From positions 220,634,500 to 220,698,499 of the forward strand of contig NC_073304.1 in NCBI RefSeq assembly GCF_027595985.1: DNA of 64,000 bases, in the 5' to 3' direction. Below are positions 45,415 through 64,000 of the stretch, piece after piece. Position 1 is the stretch's first letter. Every line of letters starts with the position of its first letter. The stretch comes from Sorex araneus (Eukaryota > Chordata > Mammalia > Eulipotyphla > Soricidae). A program made the position numbers and the translations under genes. The notes beneath the pieces are model-generated. The model saw nothing but the letters and a program-made list of their open reading frames with translations, did not search any database and was not told the origin of the DNA.

Positions 45415-46089
45415 ATGGCTGGCCTCGGGTCCGGACGCCTGCGCCCTAGTGGCTCGGACCATGGCTCTCGAGTTAATCCGAGTGTCATGTCCTGGCAACG
45501 GCTATATGTCCTGTGTCTACTCTTGTGGCCACCAATGTGGCTGCTTGTGCAGGGAGCTCCGATCATGAAGCAGGTCCTGCACTCAGTCCCGCTGATCCCC
45601 GACCCCTCCACCCCCAAGCCCTGGATTTCACCTTCCCGTGCTCCTGCACCTGAATCGCTTCATGCCCTTCAACCACGGGTCAAGTCCGGGTTTTTTCAAC
45701 GTTTCACCCCGACTGTTGGCCGGATGTTGTTACCGCCGCAGAAGTTTAAAGGTTTCATCCCCATCCTGCATGAATACTCAGGTAAAGGGTTGCCCTCTGC
45801 ATCCCATCGATTTGCCCTTCCACACCAGGGTTTGAATGACAAGCCAGGAACACATCAGAGGCTCCCAGTTGATCCAATGATATGATGGACTCAGGATCAG
45901 AGTCCACTTCTAGCTTTGTCTCCAGAGGGGCAAGTACAAGTATAGGTCTAGGTCAACCTGAAGATCAGACATCTGAAATGCCTGCTCCACCTCTAGGTGG
46001 ACAGGTTCCAAAACTACTAAACTTCATTATTTCTCCTAAAAACAGGAGGGAGGGTCTAGTTGGCCATCACCATGCTGCTGAAATTGTTG
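45415..46089 (+). CDS. LRRC37-like gene, exon 1, 5' part (frame damaged)
   Basis: The ATG at 45,415 has a good context (A at -3, G at +4); an inner Met at 45,487 starts a signal peptide, MSWQRLYVLCLLLWPPMWLL, then VQGAP. The frame stays open to TGA at 45,883-45,885. Family resemblance (LNDK..THQRLP) continues past this stop in the same frame (WTQDQSPLLALSPEGQ) and then moves to another frame (VPKLLNFIISPKNRREGL ... AEIV) up to the LTR at 46,090. Thus one nonsense and one frameshift change lie in about 50 bp. The part would be the extracellular N-terminus of a type I membrane protein. A donor-like CAG|GTAAAG lies at 45,781/45,782. Confidence 0.8.
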
Positions 46090-49293
<3,204 letters not shown>

Positions 49294-49451
49294 TAAGAAT
49301 CACCTTTCCTCTCATCTCTGCATTCTGCCTATTGACGTAGCAAGCCTTTGCTTCAATGTCTTCCTGTATCTGCCTCATCCCCCAGGTCCACGTTAAATGA
49401 TTCTCTCTCTTTTTTCATATTTTGTTGGTCAAAGGATATCCTCATTCTTTG

Positions 49452-49632
49452 GGGCTGGAGTGATAGCACAGCGGGTAGGGCATTTGCCTTGCACTCAGCC
49501 GACCCAGATTCGATCCCCAGCATCCCATATGGTCCCCCAAGCACTGCCAGGAGCAATTCTTGAGTGCAAAGCCAGGAGTAACCCCTGAGCATCGCTGGGT
49601 GTGACCCAAAAAGCAAAAAAAAAAAAAAAAAA
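49452..49632 (+). mobile_element. SOR-type SINE
   Basis: Forward full-length copy in LRRC37 intron 1. TSD ATATCCTCATTCTT at about 49,435 and 49,634. Absent from the matching intron piece of copy B, though that copy ends close by. Confidence 0.95.
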
Positions 49633-50731
49633 TATCCTCATTCTTCTTATCTGTTGTTTCTTCTTCTCCAGTCTTTTTCTTATAATTGTCCATACTCTCT
49701 TTCCTTCCCTATTTTTGTCTCACCCTCATCCCCTCATTCCTTCATTTAATTCCCTAACCTTTGTTTTCTTTTTTGCCCTAGCTTTTTTTTTTTTAGAAAA
49801 ATAGTATGTCTTCCTTATCTTTTTTTGCTAGTGCCACACCCTGTGCTTATGGACATGATTTCTGGAGCCAGACTGCCTGAGTTTGTCATTTGTTAGCTTT
49901 GTTACCTTGGACAAGTCATTTAGCTCTGTGACTCAGTTCCCTTTTCTTTAGGTGGGGAGTATGGTAAATTATCACTTCCTGGTATTGCTGTGATACTTGT
50001 TCATTTTGATACTTATGAAGTTAAGTACCAGGGGTAAGTCCTCAGCACCATCCCCCGCACCCCTACCAATTTCATGCATCTATACATGTGTAAGTTCATA
50101 AACTTTGGTACAATAGGTCAGTAAAGTAAACAGGATAATGTGTGAAAATCCCACTTTCCCACTCTCCCAGCTGTATGACTACCGCACAGTAACTCCTGTT
50201 ACCATCTTGGGTTTTCTTCTACTTTCTTTCCTGTGTATTTTTTCCCCACTAAAGATAATTTTTTGTGATTTGTTCTTTTCCTAGTGAAGTACATTGAATA
50301 TATCTCTCCTCACTAGTCCCCTTCATTTTCTAATTTCCCTAGTCTGTCTAGAAATTTCTACTATCTCGAACTTTGAATAGAGATTATAGATCTAAAACTT
50401 TGGTGTTCTCTGGCAATGTTTTTTAAATATTTATTTGCTGATAATTTTGTTCATTTCCCTGTATATTATACTTTTGAAATTAAAATTTTCTCCATTGATT
50501 TGCAGTAGGAGTTACAATAGGTGTGAGTTTGTAAAAATGACTTACATGCTAATTAATTGGCATTTATTTTAGCTACTCAAGGAATTAGGAAGTTTAGGTT
50601 GTGAGATATTTCATTGTTTGACTAGTCACCCCACATTATGTCTCTAGTGGGGCAAAATGGGAATCTGATAGCTGTGGAAATAAGCTGGTGTCTTCTGTGT
50701 TTTCTTTATTCTTTTACTTATACTGTTTTGT

Positions 50732-50905
50732 TTTGTTTTGCTTTTGGGGTCACACCCTGCAATGCTCAGGGGTTATTCCTGGCTTTGCACTCAGGAATTA
50801 CTCCTGGCAGTGCTCGGAGGTCCATATGTGAAGCTGGAAATCAAACCCAGATCAGCTGTGTGCAAGGCAAACGCCCTCTCTGCTGTGCTCTCGCTTCAGC
50901 CCCTC
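50732..50905 (-). mobile_element. SOR-type SINE
   Basis: Reverse copy with TSD TCTTTTACTTAT(A/T)CTGTT at about 50,709 and 50,904, about 60 bp before LRR exon 2. Confidence 0.92.
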
Positions 50906-50951
50906 TTTTACTTATTCTGTTCATTCTTTTCCTACCTATTCAAGTCTGTGA

Positions 50952-51041
<90 letters not shown>

Positions 51042-51210
51042 TGAGTATATTCTCTCCAAATATGAATATTAAAAAGTAATTGCACCATAAAATCCTCCTT
51101 AGTATACAATTTTAAGATCAATACCTCTGATAAAAGGAATTTCCCCCTCACGTCCCAAAACAACCTCCATTAGTTATAATAGTTTACTTCTTTAAAAATT
51201 TTTAGTTTAC

Positions 51211-51385
51211 TGGGCTGGAGCGATAGCACAGCGGGTAGGGCGTTTGCCTTGCATGCGACCAACCCGGGTTTGAATCCCAGCATTCCATATGGTCCCCTGA
51301 GCACTTCCAAGGGTAATTCTTGATTGCAGATCCAGGAGTAACCCCTGTGCATTGCCGGGTGTGACCCAAAAAGCAAAAATAAATG
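51211..51385 (+). mobile_element. SOR-type SINE
   Basis: Forward full-length copy. TSD AAATTTTTAGTTT at about 51,196 and 51,397. Confidence 0.93.
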
Positions 51386-51619
51386 AATAAATAAAAAATT
51401 TTTAGTTTGCCAAGCTCTTATTTAAAATGTCTCTTTGTTTTCCATTCTGTAACTAATAGAGTTAATTTTATACACACGTATACATATATGTATATATTTT
51501 GGTGATGCAGCTGGTTTTTATTGAAACTTACTTTAGAAAGATGTGAGAGGAGAAAAAGAGAAGTACATGTTTTAGAGACAGCCCACACAGATGAACAAAC
51601 ATGATATGTGTTCACATTC

Positions 51620-51797
51620 TTTTTTATTTTTTGCTTTTTGGGTCACACTTGGCAATGCACAGGGGTTAGTCCTGGCTCTGCACTCAGGAATTACCCTTGG
51701 GGGTGCTCGGGGGAGCATATGGGATGCTAGGATTCGAAACTGGATTGGCTGCGTGCAAGGCAAACGCCCTACCTGCTGTTCTATCACTCCAGCCCCA
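51620..51797 (-). mobile_element. SOR-type SINE
   Basis: Reverse full-length copy from the T-rich stretch to 'ctatcactccagcccc'. Preceded by LTR-like sequence 51,505-51,600. Confidence 0.92.
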
Positions 51798-52039
51798 TGA
51801 CTACATTCTTAATTAAAATTTAAAAAATGATTCATAGTGCAAAATTTAATCTTCTGATTTGTTTTTTTCCCTGTAAATATAATATCTGCCCCTTTTTACT
51901 TTAGACTTTAGACTTCTTTCTTTAGACTTCTTTCTTTCTTTACTTTGCTTTAGACTTCTTTCCCTTATGGTACATAAAGGTTTACCCCATCCATTTGAAC
52001 TCCTGTTTAATAGTAATTGTATTGAAAGATGTTTTGATT

Positions 52040-52222
52040 TTTTTTTAATTTTTATTTTTTTGTTTTTTGGGTCACACCCGGCAATGCGCAGGGATTACTC
52101 CTGGCTCTACACACAGGAATTACTCCTGGTGGTGCTCGGGACCATATGGGATGCGGGAATTGAACCTGGGTTGGCCACGTGCAAGGCAAATGCCCTACCC
52201 ACTGTGCTATCGCTCCAGCCCC
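52040..52222 (-). mobile_element. SOR-type SINE
   Basis: Reverse full-length copy with flanking TTGATTTTTTT repeats. Confidence 0.92.
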
Positions 52223-52789
52223 CTTGATTTTTTTTTCACATGAATTACTGCAGCTCATGGCCTTGTGAATATGGGCAAATAGGTCTGTTAAATAGATAAA
52301 TAGATATAGATTTGCTGGGCTGAAGGATATGTAGTTATAAAAATTTAATTGACCTCAAAATAGTTGTGCTAATTTAACAGTTCATGAAAGCATTGATTCT
52401 CCATGCCCATCGACCTCTGAGCATTCTTCATTCGGGGGCTGGTCTGATGAATGAATAAAAGGGATCCCATCTGTATTTTAATTTTTCTGGTTATTTTTGA
52501 ATTTAAATACTTTTACACGTTCACTGAACCTTTGCATTTTTTGAATGGATGGTCCTTTGCCCATTTTTCTGATGTTTATTGCTTTTTTAATTGTGTCAAT
52601 TGAGACACAAGTGATGTATAAAAAATATTGACATCGAAGTAGTAGACTAATGTTTTATGAGTTTTGTATGTCATTAAACTTGAATATGAGTAATAAATGA
52701 TGTTTAAATTAATGAAAGCATGATAGTCATAGGAATTTGATACTTACTGGCAAGAGCAGAAAAGGCTATAATTAATTCATTTTAAAAAA

Positions 52790-53110
52790 TATCTTTTTAT
52801 TTTAGCTATTTTGCTTTACGGTTTTACAGTATTGTCCATGGTAGTGTTTCATGGTTGTTCATGGTTAGGTTTCAATCGTACACTGTTTCAACACCCATCC
52901 CTCCACCAGTGTACATTTCCCAGCACCAGTATCCCTAGGTTCCTCCCATCACCCCCAACCCCCCACACCGTGCCTGCTTTAGACAGGCACTCTTCTTCTC
53001 TCTGTCTTTGTCTCTGTCTCTGTCTCTGTCTTTCTCCTTTTGGGTATTGGGGTTGCAATATTGATACTGAAAGGTTATCAAGAATATCCCCTTATCTACC
53101 TTGAACACTC
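52790..53110 (-). mobile_element. Old L1 3' UTR (reverse)
   Basis: T-rich start, 'tttcaacacccatccctcca', C-rich block, (TCTGTC)n, and 'ttgcaatattgatactgaaa'. The counterpart in copy A is at 1,385-1,690. Confidence 0.7.
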
Positions 53111-53601
53111 AATTCTTGTCCAGCATGATCACTGGCCTCAATCATTCTTGAATATTTGTCATGTGCACTTTGTGCACATTTTACTTCCCAGAACAAAAAA
53201 AGTTAATGGTGTTAAGTTTTAAAGGGCTTCCTTTACAGATTTAATTTCATTCTTCATGGGGTATCCAGAGTAATGTTTGGGAAGAGAGGAGGGAGTGGCA
53301 ATCCTGTGGTTCCTGTGTCACCCAGAATTTGGATCTGACAGATTTGTGACCTAGAGAATATGCTTTGAATAAGTTACTTGGTGTGAAGAGTCAATAGCTG
53401 TGCTTGTGTGATGGATATAAATATATGATGGATATAAGTGAGGACAAAACAAAGAGTATAAACAGAGATCACTATCCCTAAGTTAAATAAGAATTGGGGT
53501 CTTTAGAAAGCACCATTATTATGTGTAAGAATTAGTCCTATGTAGTAAATAGTCATAGTTATTTTGCATTTTGGTCCAGAAATAATTTTTCCATTTCTCA
53601 G

Positions 53602-53673
53602 AATCCTCAGTGACATTTCTTTGACTGAATTACATAAGGATTCATTTGAAGGCCTGCTATCCCTCAAGTACTT
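53602..53673 (+). CDS. LRRC37-like gene, exon 3 (LRR 2)
   Basis: 72 bp, acceptor 'tttttccatttctcag', donor GTAAGT, phase 2. With one base from exon 2 it reads LILSDISLTELHKDSFEGLL then SLKYL, matching LRR consensus L-x-x-L-x-x-x-F-x-G-L-x-x-L-x-x-L and the family motif LTELHKDSFEGL. It joins in frame to exon 4. Confidence 0.93.
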
Positions 53674-54254
53674 GTAAGTTAGTTAATCATTCATTTATGA
53701 GATTTTAGCTCTGTTGTTTATAAAACAAAGGGTGTGCATGTTAATCTTTATCATTTCTTCCAGTAATACAATTCTGTAGTTTTGTGATTATAGCATTAAA
53801 AACCTCTCATGTTATTTCTGGCACTAAATTATATTTGCATTTATGTATATAAATATCTACATGTGCATATATAAAAAAACTTTAGGCTTATTCTTCAAGC
53901 CCATGTTCTCCCTGGATCGTGTACTTTGCTTACTTGTCCCCATGTGTCTTTGTTTGCTTTTTTTGGTCTGGAGAAACCCGGGTTATCTTTCGAACAAATT
54001 CTTTCTCTTTGCAACCCCCCCCCATCTTTCTAAGAAAGTCTCTTTCAATATAAACCGTCTTGCTTCACAAAAGTTTTTCTTTAAACTTTAATAATAAATG
54101 AAAAGTACTTATATTTGCATCACCCATGTAAACTTAACTTAGAGTGCTAATATACCATCTCCTCTATGTTCATATAGAGTTCCTTTATGTCCCCATGGAT
54201 CAAAACCAATGCATGGTCCAGTTTTACATAGCCCATTAACTTAAGAATTGTTTT

Positions 54255-54410
54255 TGTCAGCTGGGGAGATTGCACAAATGTTGAGTGTGATGCTTAGCAA
54301 CAGGAGGCCCAGGTTGGTTTCCCAGCAGAACGAGGTTCTGGTCTCCCCATTCCCTGACCCACCAGTAATGTTCCTGAAGCATCCTCTGAGCACTACTAAA
54401 TAAAAACAAA
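54255..54410 (+). mobile_element. Degraded SINE
   Basis: Weak forward SOR-like copy: 'gctggggagattgcacaaat', 'ggcccaggttggtttcccag', 'gagcactactaaataaa'. Confidence 0.5.
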
Positions 54411-54474
54411 GAGCTATGCAAATATGTTCCTGTTTTTATTTTTTAATTTTTATGTATGTATGTATGTGTGTATG

Positions 54475-54640
54475 TATTACTTTTGGATCACACTCAGGGA
54501 TGCCCAGGGGTTACTCCTGGCTCTAAATTCAGGAATTACTCCTGGCAGTGCTGGGGGGACCATATGAGATACTGGGGATCAAACCCGGGTCAGCTGCATG
54601 CCAGGCAAACACCCCACCCGCTGTACTATGACTCTGGCTT
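54475..54640 (-). mobile_element. SOR-type SINE
   Basis: Reverse copy: 'ttggatcacactcagggatg' to 'actatgactctggcttc', with a (TATG)n run at its tail (54,453-54,475). Confidence 0.88.
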
Positions 54641-54669
54641 CATTATTTATTTATTTATTTTTAAAAATT

Positions 54670-55420
54670 TTGTGCATGAAGCAAGATAGATTTTATTAAA
54701 ACTTATTTAGAAAGTTGTGAGGGAGAGGAAGTAAGAAGTATGTGTCCAAGAGAGAACACAGGTGAGACAGAGTGGAAATAAACAAGCAAAGAAGCAGAAA
54801 GAAGCAAGTGAGATAGGCCCTGAAGAGCAAGCCCTGAGGACTTTCAGAAGGTGCTTTTATTCAATCCTTCCAAAAAGGTTGTCCTTTCCTGGAGTTTTGC
54901 ATACTAAAAATTAGTCTGGGTGTTGTCACAGGAATGTCTTGCACTGTTGATGTTCTCTTTATAATCTCATGGATTCTTGTGTAACTTCTTTTCTGAGGGG
55001 ACCAGCCTTTTCTGGGTGGGGCCTTGGATTTTTGCATCCTGGTGGTTCCTCAGTTTCTCCTCCAAGAGCTCAGGATTTGCATTTCAAATGATGTGACTCA
55101 AGCTCTTGAGCTACTTTGGGGCTAGGGAATGTCTTCTTTATTTTTATTATTCCCCCAAAGTACATCTGCCAGCCTGCACCAGCAGGAATGGGAAGGCAGT
55201 CCCAACCTCATCACAGGCATCCTGGGTCCACCACCTGTCCCTTGCAGGAAAGAATTTCAAGAGGTGCAACAGTGAAGCAGGTTAGTTTTTATTGAATGAA
55301 ACGTGCTTAGGAAGATGTGGGAGGAGAGTGCAAGTGAATAAGCCAAGGAACATAGACTCTAGCAAGCAAGACACACGGGAGAGCACAGCTTGAAGAGCAA
55401 GCTCAAACTATGCTTGTGTT
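54670..55420 (-). mobile_element. Old LTR-like sequence (two related blocks)
   Basis: Blocks at about 54,670-54,860 and 55,150-55,420 share 'ttttattgaat/aaaac...tta(g)gaaag(t)tgtgagggagag' and 'gaagagcaagc(cc)t'. A further shorter relative lies at 51,505-51,600. The antisense polyadenylation-signal-like tttatt and the repeated layout suggest ancient LTRs. Family not identified. Confidence 0.4.
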
Positions 55421-57098
<1,678 letters not shown>

Positions 57099-57107
57099 TA
57101 AGTTAAA

Positions 57108-57385
57108 AATCACTGTCACTGTCACTGTCATCCTGTTCATCATTGATTTGTTCCAGCAGGCCCAGTAACGTCTCCATTATCCTAGCCCTGAGATTTTAGC
57201 AGCCTCTCTTTACTCGTCCTTCCCAGTGGCATTGCATTAGAGGCTCTTCAGGGTCAGGGGTTTGAGACCCATCATTATTACTGTATTTGGCATATGAATA
57301 CACCACAGGGAGCTTGCCAGGCTCTCCCCCCATGTGGGCAGTAAACTCTCAGTAGCTTGCCAGGTTCTCCAAGTTACTTGAGTTA
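57108..57385 (-). mobile_element. Second-type shrew SINE
   Basis: Reverse copy with CACTGT repeats at its tail, starting only 11 bp after exon 4's donor site. It includes an extra internal segment (agattttagcagcctctctt to 'gggtttgagaccc') absent from the shorter copies. Confidence 0.85.
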
Positions 57386-59815
<2,430 letters not shown>

Positions 59816-60354
59816 TAAGTAAAAAAGCTGATAAATATACATAATAACACTGCATCAAAACATCATACAGTTATTATTAACTAACTGGTGCAAGGCCAGT
59901 GTGAACTCTATGTCTTGAGATCCAATTCTTTTTGTTCAAACGAAGAAACTAAGGAACAAAGAGGCCAAGAGATTTGCATGATGCCTGGCATGCTTTGCTT
60001 TCTCTATTATTGATTATTGGCTCGAGCACTAACAGAAAGGTATCCATTAGCATTGTCTTGTGATTCCCACTGGTATGTCCCTGAACTGTGAATGAGGCTT
60101 TGAATTCCCAGTTTAATTCCAACTTTGGTTCCTGTTCATGCGCAAAGTTTCTAACCACTTAAATGTATGCAACAAAGAGCCGGGAAGAACTAGGTATAAC
60201 AGTTTTTACTGGGAGTTGGCTGGGAAGGAGAGTTATGGATTCATTCCTAGCTGGTAGCTTCTTTCACATGAGGAAGCAAAAGAGTTCCTGAACATCTGTC
60301 TTAGCATATTTCCCTCCCTCATAATCTAGACCATTATTTTGAAGAAAAAAGTAC

Positions 60355-60365
<11 letters not shown>

Positions 60366-60396
<31 letters not shown>
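60366..60396 (+). repeat. (TA)n microsatellite
   Basis: About 13 TA units followed by CACA. Confidence 0.95.
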
Positions 60397-60401
<5 letters not shown>

Positions 60402-62979
60402 GATACACACCTCTAAAGTGAATTCACTGTGGTCAGTATAAAGCTTTGAGCTGTGGTAAAAGGTGGTAAAGAGCTATGATAAAAACATTCCATAGGCTTC
60501 ACACCTGGCAGTGCTGGGGAGGGATCCAGGATCACTCCTGGCAAAACTGGCATCACACTGGCCAGCTGAGCTAGAAGGCGGCCATGGGAGGCACCTGGAG
60601 TTCTGTGGTGTGGTGGGATCAAACTCTGGGCTTATACATGGAAGACATGTGCTCCATCTCTGAAACTATCTCTGTGACCCCAAAAGTGTTTGTGTTACAT
60701 CAGAGTGAGTGAAAAACATTCATCAAACATACATTATTCTTGCCTAATTTCATTGTACTTACTTTTCTGATTACTCATGTGTAAGAAGCGTGTGGTTTTA
60801 TACCACTTGGGTGAAAAGTTCCCTCTGATTTCTCTCTGATTTAATGTGACACAAGCAGATCAAAATTCAGAGGCTTAAAGGAAATTCTGTACTCAAGCGG
60901 AAGGTCCTCCTTTCAGTCTGACTTTGAAAAAGAGTCTTCACTTGCTTGTGTTTCAGAAATCCAGTTTTATACCTTTCCTGCAGATTAGATGAAGGAAGGG
61001 CAGGAAGGCAGCTCGGTGATTCTGCATGGGTATAAACCTGAGTCCATCCTCCGGCAGACAGATTAGATGGGGCGGGTGAGGGGTTGGAGTGTGTCTGGGC
61101 CGGGGTCACAGTTCCTGCAGGTGCCCACCTGTAGCAGCTCCCCTTCACCTCCTTAATTTACTGACAATGGCAAAAAGAACCCTGAAGACCAGTTTAGTAA
61201 GGAGCAGGCTTAGAGATTATTGTCACCTCAGTGCCTCTAATGCCACATTTTTACTAAGCATTTTGTTATACCAAGCACCGTAAGAACCTCAGTTTTGGTA
61301 TAGTTTTGTAGGAGACAGCGGGGGCGGGGTGGAATGGCATCATACTTTATAAAAATTAAGACATTCAAGAACATTCACAGAATGCCATTCCTTCTGAGTG
61401 TCAGGCCTATCTATATGGAAGAATAGAGCAGGGTGTTTGTCACCAAGAACCTTGAATACTGGAAGAAAGAAGACAGATGCTGGTGGGAAAACATGAGAGC
61501 CCTACTGCTAGTGCAGACAGCAGGGTAACAAGATAGTGGGGTGACACTGGAGATAATGGTGGGTGGTGTACTGAGAACAACTCATGAATGAGGTTGAGGA
61601 GACAGCTCAGAGAGCTGGAGCTTGAGCTTTGCATTGCCAGCAGTCACTCCCATTCACACCTCCAAATGTGGTCCCCAAACAATGAGAAGAAAACCGAACA
61701 AATTTATAATGGAGAAGGTGACGATTTATTTGAATTGCATATGTTGAAATTTTACTCTCAAATGAGAGAAAAAGGTAATGAAAGAATCATAGATACCTGG
61801 AAAGAAATGATCATCCCTGTCATGTGATGTAAATAGAACTAGCTCCTAAGAGTAATTCAGTCACCTCAGCAGATTGTCATGGAGTCTGGGGAGATAGCGC
61901 ACTCTTTAGGTGCTGGAGCCCCAGGGTTAAGCCCCTGCACGACATGGTTCCCCAGCACTCATGGAGTGCCCAAGTATGGCACTACCCACCCCAGCACCGA
62001 AAGTGTGGGAGCCCAAATGTGCTGGGGGATGGGCTCCTTTCTTTGGGGCCCAATCTTTCTAAGTGACCTAGCTCATTCCTTTCAGGTACAAGTTGCCTGC
62101 GTGATCAAAACTCTGTGTCTGGAGCACAAGTACAGTGGGTGCATGACTTGCCTTGCACATGGCTGATCTGGGTTCAAGTCTCAGCACCCACATGCTCTCC
62201 CTGAGCACAACCAGGAGTAATCCCTGAGCACCCCGCTATGTGTGGCCGAAAAACAAGGGAAAATAATGTTACATCTCTTTCCAAAGGCAAGGGATGCTGG
62301 TCATTCAGTTAGCTCATTTTATTACCTATCTGACAAATGACTGGGTTGATTAGAGGCTGGGTTGATCATAATTTACTCCCTGCATTAAATATATCTGGGG
62401 AAAGGTAGAGGTGAGAGCCAGAAGAGCTCAGTCAGCTGAGGGCATGCCAGGTGTAACCCAAACCTAAGCACAAACAAAACAAAAAGGCCCAGCTGAGGTG
62501 AATTGATAAGGAATTAAAGGAAGCTGAACTCCAAACCTTACTTGCAGGATCTCGGGGAAGATCCCAGCGATTTTTATATTCATGACTTTGCATTTCATTT
62601 ATTTTGTTAAACAGGATTTTAATAAACTAGATGAAATTTAGGGTCCACAAAACCTTGATTCTTCCTGGGTTCCAGGTAATTATCACTCAGTGAGTTTTTT
62701 GAATGAAGCATCTATAATATTAATAAACACTGAATGGCGAACACATTATCAGTTGAATGAGTAACAGGTCACCTACAATATGCCATAATTATTTGCAAAT
62801 GTAAATTAATAAATTTTCCATAAATTGCCAAAATATTAGTAAGATGCTATTGTTTTTGTTTCTTTTTTTTAGATGCCATTGTTTTTGAAAGGGAGCTAAT
62901 CACATCTCTTACAGATGAAATCAGGAATGACATATGTTATGGAAATCCAACAGCGTTTGCTAATCCTAAACGTTCAGTA

Positions 62980-63137
62980 TCTTTTTGTTTCCTTTTTGTT
63001 TTGGGGCCACATCGCCATGCTCAGGGGTTGTTCCTGGCTCTCCTCTCAGGAATTACATATGGGATGGGGGATCAAACACGGGTCAGCTGTGTGTAAGGCA
63101 AACACCCTACCTGCTGTACGATTGCTCCAGGCCCAAG
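62980..63137 (-). mobile_element. SOR-type SINE
   Basis: Reverse copy: 'ttggggccacatcgccatgc' to 'gattgctccaggccc', with an internal deletion in the body. Confidence 0.8.
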
Positions 63138-64000
63138 CATCTTTTTTTTCCCTTTTGACTTTCAAGTGTTTCTTCGTTCACCTACACAGGTCTACACTGA
63201 TGGCTTGTTTAAAAAATTCTTTTAGTCTTTTCATCAGTTCTAAGGTTACAAGTTCCATGATTGTAGCAACTGCAGACTTGACAAAGTAGAAAGGCCATGC
63301 CTTACTCAGACAGAGCAGTGGACACTCTGGCTTGTTTGTGGAACATCAGTATTTTGCCAAGACATAAGTACTAAGAGAGAACAAAGGAAACCCAAACCTT
63401 GTTCCTACTGACCGCTTGACCCCACTGTGGAGATTGTCAGTGAGGTGGGGAGCTGCACTGTGAAGGCAGACGGAGCTGGGGTCACAGCGAGGCCCTCACG
63501 CTCTCCCAGCCACATAGCATAATGGCCTGTCTTTAGATGAGTGTCCACACGAGAGCTTACTCTAAGGCATTGTTATCACTTTGGGGTATGTACTGAAATC
63601 CTGGCAGCAGCTTCTCATCGTTCAAAAGCTTCTACCTTAAAGATGAAGACCACTCAGGACCTTGGAATGGTTTAGGGGTGACTGGAGTTTTTGTAATAAT
63701 TTGGGAAGTTGAGGAGTTGGTCACATTCAGCAACTACTCTGGTCTCCCAAGTGCATCTTTTCCTTCCCATCTTTATAAGGGGATATTCTCTGTTTCAACT
63801 TAGTGCTGCCAGAGCACTGCCGGGGTCACACCTGAGCACCACCCAGATTTGGTCCAGCTCCCCGATGCCCCCATACCTCCAATCGGGTTTTACCTTTCTT
63901 CCTATCTTTTTTGTTGCGAGATGTCTGAGGGTGATACACACCTCTGGCTGTGATGCTCCCATATTCAATTGCGGTGCTCACCAGAAATCCTACATCAGAG

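Noticed and set aside
61089-63289. Short frames as later LRRC37 exons
   Set aside because: None shows an LRR, membrane or tail pattern with flanking splice sites in phase 2.

Overview
The window is vertebrate nuclear DNA, almost certainly from a shrew (Soricidae, Sorex-like). It carries dozens of copies of one tRNA-derived SINE. Each copy has a tRNA-like head with A/B-box sequence, a body whose reverse complement reads as 'gggtcacaccc...ctccagcccc', and an A-rich tail, and many have clean target-site duplications (TSDs). I recognise this as the shrew SOR family. Genes have mammalian exon-intron structure; nothing looks bacterial or plasmid-borne.

Two cellular genes are recognisable. (1) An RDM1 (RAD52 motif 1) relic lies on the + strand, about 34.16-43.3 kb, in six dispersed exon remnants. 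It has lost its ATG, has an L1 inside exon 2, and has frame breaks, so this copy is a unitary or unprocessed pseudogene. (2) Downstream on the same strand is an LRRC37-family gene, 45.4-59.8 kb and running off the right edge. It has a signal peptide, a long repetitive Pro/Ser/Thr/Gln/Glu-rich ectodomain exon of about 850 codons, a Cys-rich LRR cap, and four phase-2 LRR exons (72, 72, 72 and 81 bp) with good splice sites. Its big first exon is split at 46,089 by an antisense solo LTR with a 4-bp TSD. Upstream of that LTR the frame has a stop and a shift, so expression would need either a downstream start or an unusual splice.

The left third (1.25-23.3 kb) is a mosaic of broken LRRC37 copies on the opposite strand. 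They retain intron sequence, so they are genomic duplications and not retrocopies. Copy A is at 1.26-5.1 kb and copy B at 6.9-9.8 kb. Copy C has exon 1 at 18.9-19.6 kb, the transmembrane exon at 18.46-18.58 kb and the terminal exon at 11.69-11.93 kb. Copies A and C share a duplicated block, about 4.35-6.90 kb versus 18.89-21.40 kb, in which betaretroviral (ERVK-like) gag-dUTPase sequence is joined to LRRC37 exon 1 at the same junction.

Endogenous retroviruses are prominent. There is an LTR-PBS-gag segment at the left edge; an ERVK-like 5' LTR-gag-pro segment (19.7-23.3 kb, - strand); a second internally deleted ERVK-like provirus (29.9-34.1 kb, - strand) that ends against RDM1 exon 1; and solo LTRs at 7.6 kb, 28.3 kb (6-bp TSD), 39.0 kb (4-bp TSD) and 46.1 kb (4-bp TSD). 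All internal retroviral frames seen here are broken. The rest (23.3-27.2, 43.3-45.3, 54-57 and 59.8-64 kb) is intronic or intergenic sequence with SINEs, L1 3' ends, old LTR-like pieces and microsatellites. No CRISPR array, functional RNA gene or bacterial-type system was found.
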